Shown: positions 1 to 6,701 of the stretch, one piece after another
Layout of the letters: each line of letters starts with the position of its first letter
Numbering within the stretch: the first letter of the stretch is position 1
Assembly (NCBI GenBank): GCA_018883305.1
Contig: VEQI01000040.1
Span: 1-14,315 of the forward strand
From: Limnohabitans sp.
GTDB lineage: Bacteria; Pseudomonadota; Gammaproteobacteria; Burkholderiales; Burkholderiaceae_C
Length of the DNA stretch: 14,315 bases
Direction: 5' to 3'
The notes under the pieces: model-generated
What the model saw: only the letters and a program-made list of their open reading frames with translations
The model's database searches: none
What the model was told of the DNA's origin: nothing
Program-made: the position numbers and the translations under genes

Positions 1-428
1 CAGCTGGGTACCACACTGCCACTGACGAGAAATATCACTTGAGTCCCGCGCTGAGTCAGATGACCAGGATTACCTGTAATGACTTTGTATCCCCCCGCAT
101 CAATGACAACAGAAGGCAGTGTGTAGATCTGGTCTACATAGGCGGGCGTGGTGCCGTTGTCATAACTGGTGACTTTGAGACGAAAGTCAGACAAGTTCAC
201 GGCTGCATTGGTAGGGTTATGCAGTTCAAGCCAGCATTGGACATTGACCGCATAGCAGCTAGAGATTTCAGAAATGACCAAGTGACTGACCGTAACGGGG
301 GGGGCGGTCAGTGGGAGGGAAGATGCGCTCTGCCCGCTTCCACCACTGCTTGCGCCACCACCTCCGCCACATGCAATCAGCCCACTGGTGATCGCCATGA
401 GGCAAAGCCATCTGAACAGCATCGCCAT
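1..428 (-). CDS. Lamin-tail-domain (LTD) lipoprotein, 5' part only
   Basis: Partial gene: 142 codons are present and the reading frame leaves the window at base 1. The first 20 residues form a lipoprotein signal (short n-region with one Arg, hydrophobic core, lipobox LIAC with Cys at residue 20). A low-complexity Gly/Ser linker follows, then a segment reading VISEISSCYAVNVQCWLELHNPT, which resembles the start of a lamin tail domain, a beta-sandwich found in secreted bacterial nucleases and surface proteins. Two Cys in that segment could form a disulfide. The protein is probably anchored in the outer membrane or periplasm; what follows the LTD is not visible. The start is ATG at 428 (or 422). 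An in-frame stop lies upstream, and no good Shine-Dalgarno precedes either ATG. A run of eight G (297-304) sits in the linker region. Function unknown. Confidence 0.8.
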   Translation of the reverse strand, partial: MAMLFRWLCLMAITSGLIACGGGGGASSGGSGQSASSLPLTAPPVTVSHLVISEISSCYAVNVQCWLELHNPTNAAVNLSDFRLKVTSYDNGTTPAYVDQIYTLPSVVIDAGGYKVITGNPGHLTQRGTQVIFLVSGSVVPS

Positions 429-441
429 AGAGAATGAATGA

Positions 442-468
442 TCAAGGGTGTCGCACCATTATCCACAT
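442..468 (-). other. Possible 8-codon leader ORF with a strong ribosome site
   Basis: On the minus strand an AGGAG (477-481) lies 8 nt before an ATG (466-468). That ATG opens an 8-codon frame, MWIMVRHP, ending at TGA 442-444, 13 nt before the lipoprotein start. The lipoprotein ATG itself has no clear Shine-Dalgarno, so ribosomes loaded here could reinitiate on it. It could equally be a chance ORF. Confidence 0.3.
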
Positions 469-496
469 GGTTGACGCTCCTGCGGAGCACATGACC

Positions 497-1510
497 TCAT
501 GCGGATTTTTTTCCTTGGGCCAAGTTAAGGGCACGCAGCATGGGAACAATGGCGTCTAGTACCGGCGTAACCACACCGCCAGCACGAGCCATCGCTTGCA
601 CCTGCCCCACAATGGCCTCCACTTCGATGCTGCGTCCGGCTTCAATGTCCTGCAACATGGACGGCTTGATGCGAGCCCCCTGAGTACCATCGATGGCCGC
701 GCCCAGCAGCGGCACCTGCTTGGCGGCCTCTGCCTCGGCGTTCAGTTCGTAGCCTTGCATCGCGGCAATGGTGGCCACCTCTTGCACCAAGGCACGGTAG
801 AGGTCCATCATGCCAGGCACCGCCGCCAACTGATCCACCGACAAGCGTGTCAGGGCACAAAGCGAATTCATGGCCGCGTTGCGAAGCAGTTTGCTCCACA
901 CGACACGGCGAATGTGATCACTGGCCTCAGCCTGGAGCCCTGCTTGCCGCATCAACGCAACGACTTGCGAAAGACGCTGGGTGTCTTGGCCATTGGGCTC
1001 GCCCAGCACCCATCGGTTATTGGCGGTGTGACGCACTACGCCAGGTTCCACCACGGCGTTGGCTGAGTAAGCCACGCAACCGATCACCCGCTGCGGCTGC
1101 ACCTGCCGCCACAGCGTGCCATCGGGGTCAAGCAACGGCAAGCTTTCAACGGCACTGTCACCACTCTCGACCCCATAAGTCCACCACCAGGGGATACCGT
1201 TGTTGACGAAGACGGCGCTGCCGCCCCCAGAGAGTAGATGAGCGATGTCCGCTGCAGCGGCCCCTTGCGTGTGGGCTTTGAGGGTGACCAACACCAGGTC
1301 TTGCGCGGGCAAGTCTTGCGCCCGTTCGGTGGCCGCATGGGGTCGCACTACAAAGTCTTCGGAGGGTGTGAGCAGGCGCAGGCCGCGTTCTTGAATAGCC
1401 TGTAGCTGCTCCCCGCGAGCCACGACCGAAACCTGATGGTCCGTGAAACGCAACAGACGCGCAGCCAGGTATCCGCCAATCGCTCCAGCACCAAAGATGC
1501 AGATGTTCAT
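497..1510 (-). CDS. Ketopantoate reductase (ApbA/PanE) family oxidoreductase
   Basis: 337-residue NADPH-dependent 2-oxoacid reductase of the ApbA/PanE family. Visible signs are the Rossmann nucleotide motif GAGAIGG at residues 7-13, the family segment NGIPWWW at 104-110, the catalytic-lysine region WSKLLRNAAMNSLCAL at 205-220 (Lys207 the likely general acid, Asn211 and Asn215 conserved), and SMLQD at 284-288 followed by acidic residues 296-298 that match the substrate-binding region. The start is ATG 1510, because the Rossmann motif then falls at the extreme N-terminus; the frame stays open for another 51 codons upstream, but these overlap the preceding gene and look unlike the family. The gene begins 4 bp after the stop of the upstream Bug receptor gene, so the two are probably co-transcribed. 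Besides ketopantoate, members reduce other 2-oxoacids, and this neighbourhood favours a catabolic substrate. Exact substrate unknown. Confidence 0.9.
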   Translation of the reverse strand: MNICIFGAGAIGGYLAARLLRFTDHQVSVVARGEQLQAIQERGLRLLTPSEDFVVRPHAATERAQDLPAQDLVLVTLKAHTQGAAAADIAHLLSGGGSAVFVNNGIPWWWTYGVESGDSAVESLPLLDPDGTLWRQVQPQRVIGCVAYSANAVVEPGVVRHTANNRWVLGEPNGQDTQRLSQVVALMRQAGLQAEASDHIRRVVWSKLLRNAAMNSLCALTRLSVDQLAAVPGMMDLYRALVQEVATIAAMQGYELNAEAEAAKQVPLLGAAIDGTQGARIKPSMLQDIEAGRSIEVEAIVGQVQAMARAGGVVTPVLDAIVPMLRALNLAQGKKSA

Positions 1511-1514
1511 AGGT

Positions 1515-2483
1515 TCAATCAAGCTTGGCGCCAGAGCTCTTGACCACTTTGGCCCAGTGCACCACATCCGCCTCAAGAATCTTGCGGAACTCTTCCGGGG
1601 TGGAGGTGAAAACCTCCGAGCCCTGCTCGCGAAAGAAATTTCGCCCCTCTGGCGTTTGCACAATTTTGATCACGTCGGCGTGGATCTTGTCGATCACCGC
1701 TTGCGGCGTACCTGCCGGCGCCAAGAGGCCCCACCAGGGGCTGACGTTGAATTGTGGGTAGCCCATTTCAGCAATGGTGGGCACGTCAGGCATGCTGCCA
1801 TTGCGCTTGGCGCTTGACACGCCAATGGCCCGCAGCTTGCCGCCTTTGATCAGTTGAAGGGCTGAGGGCACGGCAGCAAATGCCGTGTCCACCTGACCAC
1901 CAATGACGTCGGTCATCGCCGCTGCAATGGCTTTGTAAGGCACATGCACGGTCTTGATGCCGACCTCGACGTTCAGGGATTCAGACAACAAATGGTTGAT
2001 CGAGCCGTTGCCCGAAGTGGCGTAAGTCACCTTCCCTGGCTGGGCTTTGGCGATCCCCAGCAGTTCACGGAAGTTCTTCACCGGCGAATTCGCGCCCACG
2101 ACCAAAAAGAAGGCCGTGGTGGCCACCGGCGTGATCGTGGCAAAGTCCTCCACCGAGTCAAAGGGGATCTTGGGGTAGAGGCTTGGATTGACCGCCTGTG
2201 AACCAGCATAAGTGAAGAGCAACGTGTAACCATCCGCGGGCGACTTGGCCACGAAGTCCGTCCCCACCACGCCGGCAGCACCCACCCGGTTTTCAACCAC
2301 CACGGTTTGGTTCCAGGTGAGGCTGAGTTTTTGCGCCAGGAATCTCGCGAAGACATCCGTGGCTCCGCCAGCCCCCTGCGGCACCACCAGCTTGACGGGT
2401 TTAGTGGGATAGGACTGTGCAAATGTCCCTATCGAGCAGACAACCAGTGAGGCCGCAAGTATCCATGAGAAGGCTTTGCGCAT
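1515..2483 (-). CDS. Bug-family (tripartite tricarboxylate) substrate-binding protein 1
   Basis: 322-residue periplasmic solute receptor of the Bug/TctC family. A Sec signal peptide covers residues 1-22 (KAF...hydrophobic core, cleavage after TFA). The mature protein carries the family fingerprints YPTKPVKLVVPQGAGGATD near the N-terminus, VVENRVGAAGVVGTD, and SPADGYTLLF around residues 80-90. Such proteins bind small carboxylates and hand them to a TctA/TctB membrane pair, neither of which is in the window; most Bug receptors are orphans of this kind. An AGGAG (2490-2494) lies 6 nt before ATG 2483, a good start. A 127-bp gap separates it from the LeuD-like gene upstream, in which I find no convincing promoter, while its stop is 4 bp from the reductase start. 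The ligand is unknown but is plausibly the acid metabolised by the adjacent hydro-lyase. Confidence 0.93.
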   Translation of the reverse strand: MRKAFSWILAASLVVCSIGTFAQSYPTKPVKLVVPQGAGGATDVFARFLAQKLSLTWNQTVVVENRVGAAGVVGTDFVAKSPADGYTLLFTYAGSQAVNPSLYPKIPFDSVEDFATITPVATTAFFLVVGANSPVKNFRELLGIAKAQPGKVTYATSGNGSINHLLSESLNVEVGIKTVHVPYKAIAAAMTDVIGGQVDTAFAAVPSALQLIKGGKLRAIGVSSAKRNGSMPDVPTIAEMGYPQFNVSPWWGLLAPAGTPQAVIDKIHADVIKIVQTPEGRNFFREQGSEVFTSTPEEFRKILEADVVHWAKVVKSSGAKLD

Positions 2484-2610
2484 GCTTAACTCCTAACGGT
2501 GGTGTGAACTTAGCGGCGGGATGTTAGCGCAAGCGTGGGGGCATGCACGTCACTTGCGTTTCGGGATTTTTCACTGTCGTGGCATCGGCGAATCGCACTT
2601 GCAGCACTGG

Positions 2611-3243
2611 TTAACGAGGCAACCATTCCCACGGCCGCTCGCGGCGAGCGTTCGCCTGCCAAGCCTCGATCGCCCCACGCCGGCGCCATGTCACCTCAAC
2701 CTCGTCGGCACCGGACAGCAGCATGTCGCGACGAAAACTCGGCAGCGTGAAAGCGATAGGCGAGCCATCCGGAGGCGTCAGCGTGCACGCCTGAAGATCC
2801 AGCGTGAAGGCCTCCCCCGACGCCGCTTGAGCACCCAGGCGCTGTACGGTGGCCCAATCCAGTGTCAGCGGCAGCATCTGATTGCGAAAGCAATTGTCGT
2901 GAAAGATCAGACCGAAGCTAGGCGCAATGACACAGCGAATACCAAACGCATTGAGCATGGTGGCCGCCGTTTCGCGTGAACTGCCGCACGCAAAGTTGGG
3001 GCCTGCAATCAAAAAAGTTGCTCGTCGGAACGGTGGCTGGTTCAAGACAAAGTCTGGATTCTCTTGACCGGTTGGCAAGTAGCGCCATGGACCGAACAAG
3101 CGCTGTGCAAGCTCTGCTTCGCTGCGGATACCGGCTGGTTGCGGCCCCGCCTGGCCCCTGACCAAGGGTGCGATGGTGTCCGTATTGATGTCGGGTTGCA
3201 ACAGTGCCGCAGCCGGTCCGGTCAAGGTCACGAGTCCACGCAT
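2611..3243 (-). CDS. LeuD-like aconitase-family small subunit (hydro-lyase swivel domain)
   Basis: 210 residues, the usual LeuD length. It has the swivel-domain hallmarks: PDINTDTIAP near residues 19-28, FACGSSRE in the middle, and VIAPSFGLIFHDNCFRNQMLP, all aligning with E. coli LeuD from memory. It should pair with the LeuC-like product to form a 4Fe-4S hydro-lyase that isomerises or (de)hydrates a 2- or 3-hydroxy acid. The loop normally reading SSREHAPWAL in isopropylmalate isomerases reads SSRETAATML here, so the conserved His is Thr; this supports a paralogue with a different substrate. The start is ATG 3243, sharing one base with the TGA of the upstream gene (TGATG), which indicates translational coupling; the in-frame extension upstream is unlike LeuD. 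No leuA or leuB accompanies it. Confidence 0.88.
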   Translation of the reverse strand: MRGLVTLTGPAAALLQPDINTDTIAPLVRGQAGPQPAGIRSEAELAQRLFGPWRYLPTGQENPDFVLNQPPFRRATFLIAGPNFACGSSRETAATMLNAFGIRCVIAPSFGLIFHDNCFRNQMLPLTLDWATVQRLGAQAASGEAFTLDLQACTLTPPDGSPIAFTLPSFRRDMLLSGADEVEVTWRRRGAIEAWQANARRERPWEWLPR

Positions 3244-4694
3244 CACAGATTTCCTGAATTGTTGTTCCCATCCACGGCCGGCTCCTCGAGCGTTGTACAA
3301 AACTTTCGTGGATCGACCAGATGGCCTGCAATGGCCGATGCGGCCGCCAGCGCCGGTCCGGCAATGTGCGTGCGGCTGCCCGGTCCCTGACGATTGGCAA
3401 AGTTTCGATTGGCCGTGGAGACCACGCGCTCACCGCTGCCCACCGTATCGCCGTTGGCGCCCAGACACATGGAGCAGCCTGGTCGTCGCCAATCGAATCC
3501 TGCATCCATGAAAATTCTGTGCAAGCCCTCTTGTTCAGCTTCGCGACGCACCAACTCCGAGCCAGGCACCACCCAGGCTTGCACGTGCGAAGCAACTCGA
3601 CGCCCACGCACCAAACTGGCAGCCACTCGCAAATCGCTGAGGCGGCTGTTGGTGCAAGATCCAATGAAAACCCGATCAACATGCAGACCATCCATCGACT
3701 GCCCCGGAACCAGCCCCATGTAGGCCAGCGAACGCGCCATGCTGAGGCGTCGCTCGGGGTCAGGCGCTGTGGCGGGGTCGGGCACATGGCCCGTGACTGG
3801 CAGCACCATGTCCAGGCTGTTGCCCCACGTGACCTGTGGCGCGATTTGACTCACGTCCAGCACCACCTCACGATCGAAGCGTGCGTCGTCATCGGATCGC
3901 AGCGTGCGCCAATCGGCCAGCGCGGCATCCCATTGCGCCCCCTTGGGCGCATAAGGCCGGCCTGCCAGCCACTCAAAGACCGTGTCGTCGGGGGCCATCA
4001 TGCCGTAGCGTGCGCCCCACTCAACCGACATGTTGCACAGCGTGAAGCGAGCCTCCATGGACAGGGCGCGCACGGCAGATCCCCCGTATTCAACGGCATA
4101 GCCATTGCCCGCCGCCACGCCGAGCTGACCAATCAAATACAAAATCAGGTCTTTACCGCTCACATTCGCCGGTAACGGGCCATTCAGGGTGACCCGCATC
4201 GTTCGCGGCTTGTGCTGAACACAGGTTTGTGTGGCCAGGATGTGCACCAGCTCGCCCTGCCCCACCCCCCAAGCCAGTGCACCCACGGCGCCATGGGTAC
4301 AGGTGTGGCTATCGCCAATCGCCACGGTGAGACCGGGCAATGCCAGACCCATTTCAGGCGTGATGACGTGCACGATGCCGTGGCCCGCCTCGCCAAGGTC
4401 AAACATCTTCACACCAAATGTTTGACTATCCCGACGCAAGTTGACGACATGCGGGTTGGTGCTCTGCAAGAGGTCGCCGGAACGCGGATCCGTCGACACA
4501 GAATGATCCGCCGTCGCAAAAGTCAGCGATGGCTGCTGTACCGACAAGCCGCGTTGCCCAAGCCGAGTGAAGGCGTTGCCGTTGAAGTCGGGCACCACAT
4601 GCCGGTCCACATGCAGCAACGCGAAGCCTTCCCCCAGATCAGCCACGACATGACGTTGCCAGACCTTCCCAAACAAAGTCCCGTCACTTGACAT
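3243..4694 (-). CDS. LeuC-like aconitase-family large subunit (4Fe-4S hydro-lyase)
   Basis: About 483 residues, similar to E. coli LeuC (466). Iron-sulfur ligands are recognisable: Cys347 in FIGSCTNSR, and Cys407 and Cys410 in PGCSMCLG. Other family blocks are GDSHTCTHGA near residue 128, LCNMSVEWGA near 219, and STANRNFANRQG near 426. The region that reads HEVTSPQAF in isopropylmalate isomerases reads VVPDFNGNAF here, so a nearly invariant active-site segment is replaced. The cluster and subunit arrangement are therefore intact but the substrate is probably not isopropylmalate. Two starts are possible: ATG 4694 (10 nt after AGGAG) and an in-frame GTG at 4700 (4 nt after it); ATG is preferred. 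Either way the gene overlaps the end of the upstream Bug gene, and its TGA overlaps the LeuD-like ATG, so all three are translationally coupled. Confidence 0.9.
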   Translation of the reverse strand: MSSDGTLFGKVWQRHVVADLGEGFALLHVDRHVVPDFNGNAFTRLGQRGLSVQQPSLTFATADHSVSTDPRSGDLLQSTNPHVVNLRRDSQTFGVKMFDLGEAGHGIVHVITPEMGLALPGLTVAIGDSHTCTHGAVGALAWGVGQGELVHILATQTCVQHKPRTMRVTLNGPLPANVSGKDLILYLIGQLGVAAGNGYAVEYGGSAVRALSMEARFTLCNMSVEWGARYGMMAPDDTVFEWLAGRPYAPKGAQWDAALADWRTLRSDDDARFDREVVLDVSQIAPQVTWGNSLDMVLPVTGHVPDPATAPDPERRLSMARSLAYMGLVPGQSMDGLHVDRVFIGSCTNSRLSDLRVAASLVRGRRVASHVQAWVVPGSELVRREAEQEGLHRIFMDAGFDWRRPGCSMCLGANGDTVGSGERVVSTANRNFANRQGPGSRTHIAGPALAAASAIAGHLVDPRKFCTTLEEPAVDGNNNSGNL

Positions 4695-5679
4695 CGGCAC
4701 CTGACTCCTTGACAGCCGATACCCAGTTCTCCACTTCTCTGCGTATCACAGCACTGAACTCGGCCGGCGTGGAGGCCACCCTTTCCATGGACTGCTCTTC
4801 CAGTCGCTTTCGCACTTCTGGAAGCGCCAGTACCTTGACGATGTCGGTATGCAAGGCACGCAGGATGTCTGGCGGCAAGGCGCCCGGCCCGATCAAACCG
4901 AACACACCCTCATAGCCCAAACCTGGCACCGCTTCGCCGATCACCGGGATCTCGGGATAAAGCTTGCTGCGTTGCGGATCAGTGATCGCCAGGATCTTGA
5001 GCTTGCCGGCCTTAACGTGCGGCAATGCAGACTCCAGCACGACGAAGCCCACCGGGATGCGGCCAGGCAGAATTTCATGATAGGCCGCACTGCTGCCAGC
5101 GAAAGGCACGTGGACCATGTCCAAGCCATTGCGCTTGCGCAACAACTCACCCGTGATGTGACCCGCAGTTCCTACGCCCAGCGATGCCCAGGAGATGGCC
5201 CCAGGTTGGGCCTTGGCAAGCGCGATGAAGTCGCGGACATGGTGAGCGGGAAACGCCGGATGCGCCACCAGCGCACTGGTGATGCGTCCGATCTGGGTGA
5301 TTGGCGTGATGTCCTTGAAGGTGTCGTACGGTAAATCCTTGCGCAGGCTTGGGTTGATGGTGAACGCGCTGATCGCAATGCCCATGGTATGCCCATCAGG
5401 CAGCGCTTGAGCCACGGCTTGGGTGCCTATGATGGTGCCGCCACCCGCGCGGTTTTCAACGATGGCGGGCTGGCCCCAGAGCTCTGACAACTTCAACGCG
5501 ATGGGCCGGATGATCGCATCCGTAGCCCCACCAGGTAGCAGTGGCGAGATGATTTTGACGGGACGCGTGGGTCTGAAGGCTGACTGCGCGTGGGAAGGCA
5601 AGACCACGCCTCCAGCAGCCAGGGCGGCCGCACTGATCAACCATGTGCGACGCGTAGCGCGTGGGTCAACAAACATCAT
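4684..5679 (-). CDS. Bug-family (tripartite tricarboxylate) substrate-binding protein 2
   Basis: 331-residue periplasmic receptor of the Bug/TctC family. The leader of 31 residues contains a twin arginine before the hydrophobic stretch (ATRRTWLIS at residues 8-16, then a long Ala/Gly core, cleavage after SHA), so Tat export is possible, whereas Bug protein 1 has a simple Sec leader. Mature-domain fingerprints are RPVKIISPLLPGGATD, AIVENRAGGGTIIGT and LPDGHTMG (PDGHT replacing the usual PDGYT). It is clearly diverged from the Bug protein 1 encoded 2.2 kb away, so the two probably bind different ligands or differ in affinity. The start ATG 5679 forms an ATGA overlap with the Nudix gene stop, with a second ATG immediately after it; no Shine-Dalgarno is visible, so translation likely depends on coupling. 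Confidence 0.92.
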   Translation of the reverse strand: MMFVDPRATRRTWLISAAALAAGGVVLPSHAQSAFRPTRPVKIISPLLPGGATDAIIRPIALKLSELWGQPAIVENRAGGGTIIGTQAVAQALPDGHTMGIAISAFTINPSLRKDLPYDTFKDITPITQIGRITSALVAHPAFPAHHVRDFIALAKAQPGAISWASLGVGTAGHITGELLRKRNGLDMVHVPFAGSSAAYHEILPGRIPVGFVVLESALPHVKAGKLKILAITDPQRSKLYPEIPVIGEAVPGLGYEGVFGLIGPGALPPDILRALHTDIVKVLALPEVRKRLEEQSMERVASTPAEFSAVIRREVENWVSAVKESGADVK

Positions 5680-6515
5680 GGGGTTTCATGGAGCAAGTGC
5701 AGGGCGATGGCGCATGCCGCATCATGCGTGAATTCACCAGACTGCATGCGTTCCAGCACTTCAGACATTTCCAAACACAAAAACTCACTGACTTCACCGT
5801 CCAGATTGTGGGGGGTTTCATCGTCCGCCACCACAGTGGTGTACACGAAAATATTTTCGCTGTGCCACCCCTCTGGTTCGGCCCGCTCCGTGGTCAAAGC
5901 GCGCCTGAGGACCAACACTTGCGATGGATCTCGTTGCAGGCCAGCCTCTTCAAAAATTTCGCGAACAGCACACCCATGAGGATCCTCCCCAGAGGGCAAC
6001 CCTCCGGCTGCCAAATTATCCAGCAAGCCAGGATCAATGGCTTTGCTCGATGAACGGCGACCACACCACATGCGGCCGTCCGTGGTCAGTCCGTGAACAT
6101 GGGCGGCGTGGCTGCGCAAGCCAAAAAATCGAAACGCAGAACGCTCCAAACGAAAACATTCCGGCGCACGGTAGGGCCAGTCCGTCTGCTGTGCAGCCCA
6201 GCAGGTGTACATCTCATCACGCCATCCAACCACTGCCCCTTGATCCAGCAACTGTTTCGCTACTTCTTGCAAAATGCGCTCCCGCCCAGCGGGACTGAGG
6301 TGCTCCGCCATCCACACCCATTGGGATCCTTGTGTCACCAAAGGTGTGTGAGCGGGTAACAGTTGCATGAACAAGTTTGCTCGCTCTGGTGACATGATCC
6401 CCAGTGATTGAGAACAACCCGCCAGATACCAAGGATGCCATCCATCCGGCACAGGCGAGCGCGCCATCCTCAGCACGCTTTGAAGGTATTCACATTTGTC
6501 TTGGCTCAGCAACAT
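5676..6515 (-). CDS. Nudix hydrolase with N-terminal DUF4743 domain
   Basis: 279 residues in two parts. Residues 1-130 resemble the DUF4743 domain (...FRLERSAFRFFGLRSHAAHVHG leads into the catalytic part). Residues 131-279 form a Nudix domain with a perfect Nudix box: Gly171, Glu177, Arg185-Glu186, Glu189-Glu190, Gly192 (GX5EX7REUXEEXGU), the Mg2+ and diphosphate-binding helix. Eukaryotic relatives (yeast YJR142W, plant Nudix 20/24, the N-terminus of fungal thiamin pyrophosphokinase) act on oxidised or damaged thiamin diphosphates, so a sanitising role in thiamin metabolism is the best family-based guess. It is the first gene of the minus-strand string and its TGA overlaps the next ATG. ATG 6515 is the only good start, since a stop lies two codons upstream; no clear Shine-Dalgarno is seen. 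Confidence 0.88.
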   Translation of the reverse strand: MLLSQDKCEYLQSVLRMARSPVPDGWHPWYLAGCSQSLGIMSPERANLFMQLLPAHTPLVTQGSQWVWMAEHLSPAGRERILQEVAKQLLDQGAVVGWRDEMYTCWAAQQTDWPYRAPECFRLERSAFRFFGLRSHAAHVHGLTTDGRMWCGRRSSSKAIDPGLLDNLAAGGLPSGEDPHGCAVREIFEEAGLQRDPSQVLVLRRALTTERAEPEGWHSENIFVYTTVVADDETPHNLDGEVSEFLCLEMSEVLERMQSGEFTHDAACAIALHLLHETP

Positions 6516-6632
6516 TTGTCATCGTCCATCTCAAGGTGAAGAGCTTCTCACACGGGGGGCATGGATTGAATTGAAATCAGCCGTTGATGAATACTTATGT
6601 ACCCATTCGGGAAAATTGAGTGAAAGTTTGAA

Positions 6633-6660
6633 TTGACAATTTAAAATGTCAGTTCATAGT
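6633..6660 (+). promoter_or_regulatory. Putative sigma-70 promoter of the AerR-like gene
   Basis: A perfect -35 hexamer TTGACA (6633-6638) is followed after 16 bp by CATAGT (6655-6660), matching four of six bases of the -10 consensus, about 40 bp before the gene. The surrounding 100 bp is distinctly AT-rich compared with the flanking genes. This region also separates the divergent Nudix-headed string, for which I find no equally good promoter. Confidence 0.5.
6634..6651. promoter_or_regulatory. Near-perfect 18-bp palindrome over the -35 box
   Basis: TGACAATTTAAAATGTCA is palindromic at 16 of 18 positions (GACA and TGTC half-sites around a TTTAAA centre). It covers the -35 hexamer, so a dimeric protein bound here would compete with RNA polymerase. 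Its right half-site is shared with the TGT-N12-ACA element that starts at 6647. Confidence 0.4.
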
Positions 6661-6664
6661 TACA
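6647..6664. promoter_or_regulatory. PpsR/CrtJ-type operator candidate (TGT-N12-ACA) before the AerR-like gene
   Basis: TGTCAGTTCATAGTTACA fits the TGT-N12-ACA recognition pattern of PpsR/CrtJ and covers the presumed -10 box, a typical repressor position. It shares TGTCAG at the left and ACA at the right with the second element at 7558-7575. A single match could be chance; the pairing with an AerR-type gene makes it worth noting. Confidence 0.4.
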
Positions 6665-6701
6665 TATTTGTGGGTGCAAGCATATTCCCTCTTAGGTGAC
6701 G

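Noticed and set aside
39..437. Plus-strand ORF of 132 codons at the left edge
   Set aside because: It is antisense to the lipoprotein frame, which has a signal peptide, lipobox and recognisable domain; the plus-strand product has no coherent features.
476..488. Small GCTCC-TGC-GGAGC hairpin after the reductase gene
   Set aside because: Only 5 bp, no T-tract, and it contains the ribosome site of the leader ORF; insufficient for a terminator call.
1511..1663. N-terminal extension of the reductase by 51 codons
   Set aside because: It overlaps the Bug receptor gene and reads as Arg/Ser-rich shadow sequence; the Rossmann motif belongs at the N-terminus.
2484..2610. Promoter in the gap before Bug receptor 1
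   Set aside because: Only weak partial matches (for example TAACAT without a -35); no call made beyond the ribosome site.
2918..3787. Minus-strand ORF of 289 codons
   Set aside because: Out-of-frame shadow of the LeuC/LeuD-like genes; its composition (many Trp, Arg, Cys) is typical of a shifted GC-rich frame.
3321..4175. Plus-strand ORF of 284 codons
   Set aside because: Antisense to the LeuC-like gene, whose iron-sulfur motifs are intact; the product is His/Arg-rich without domains.
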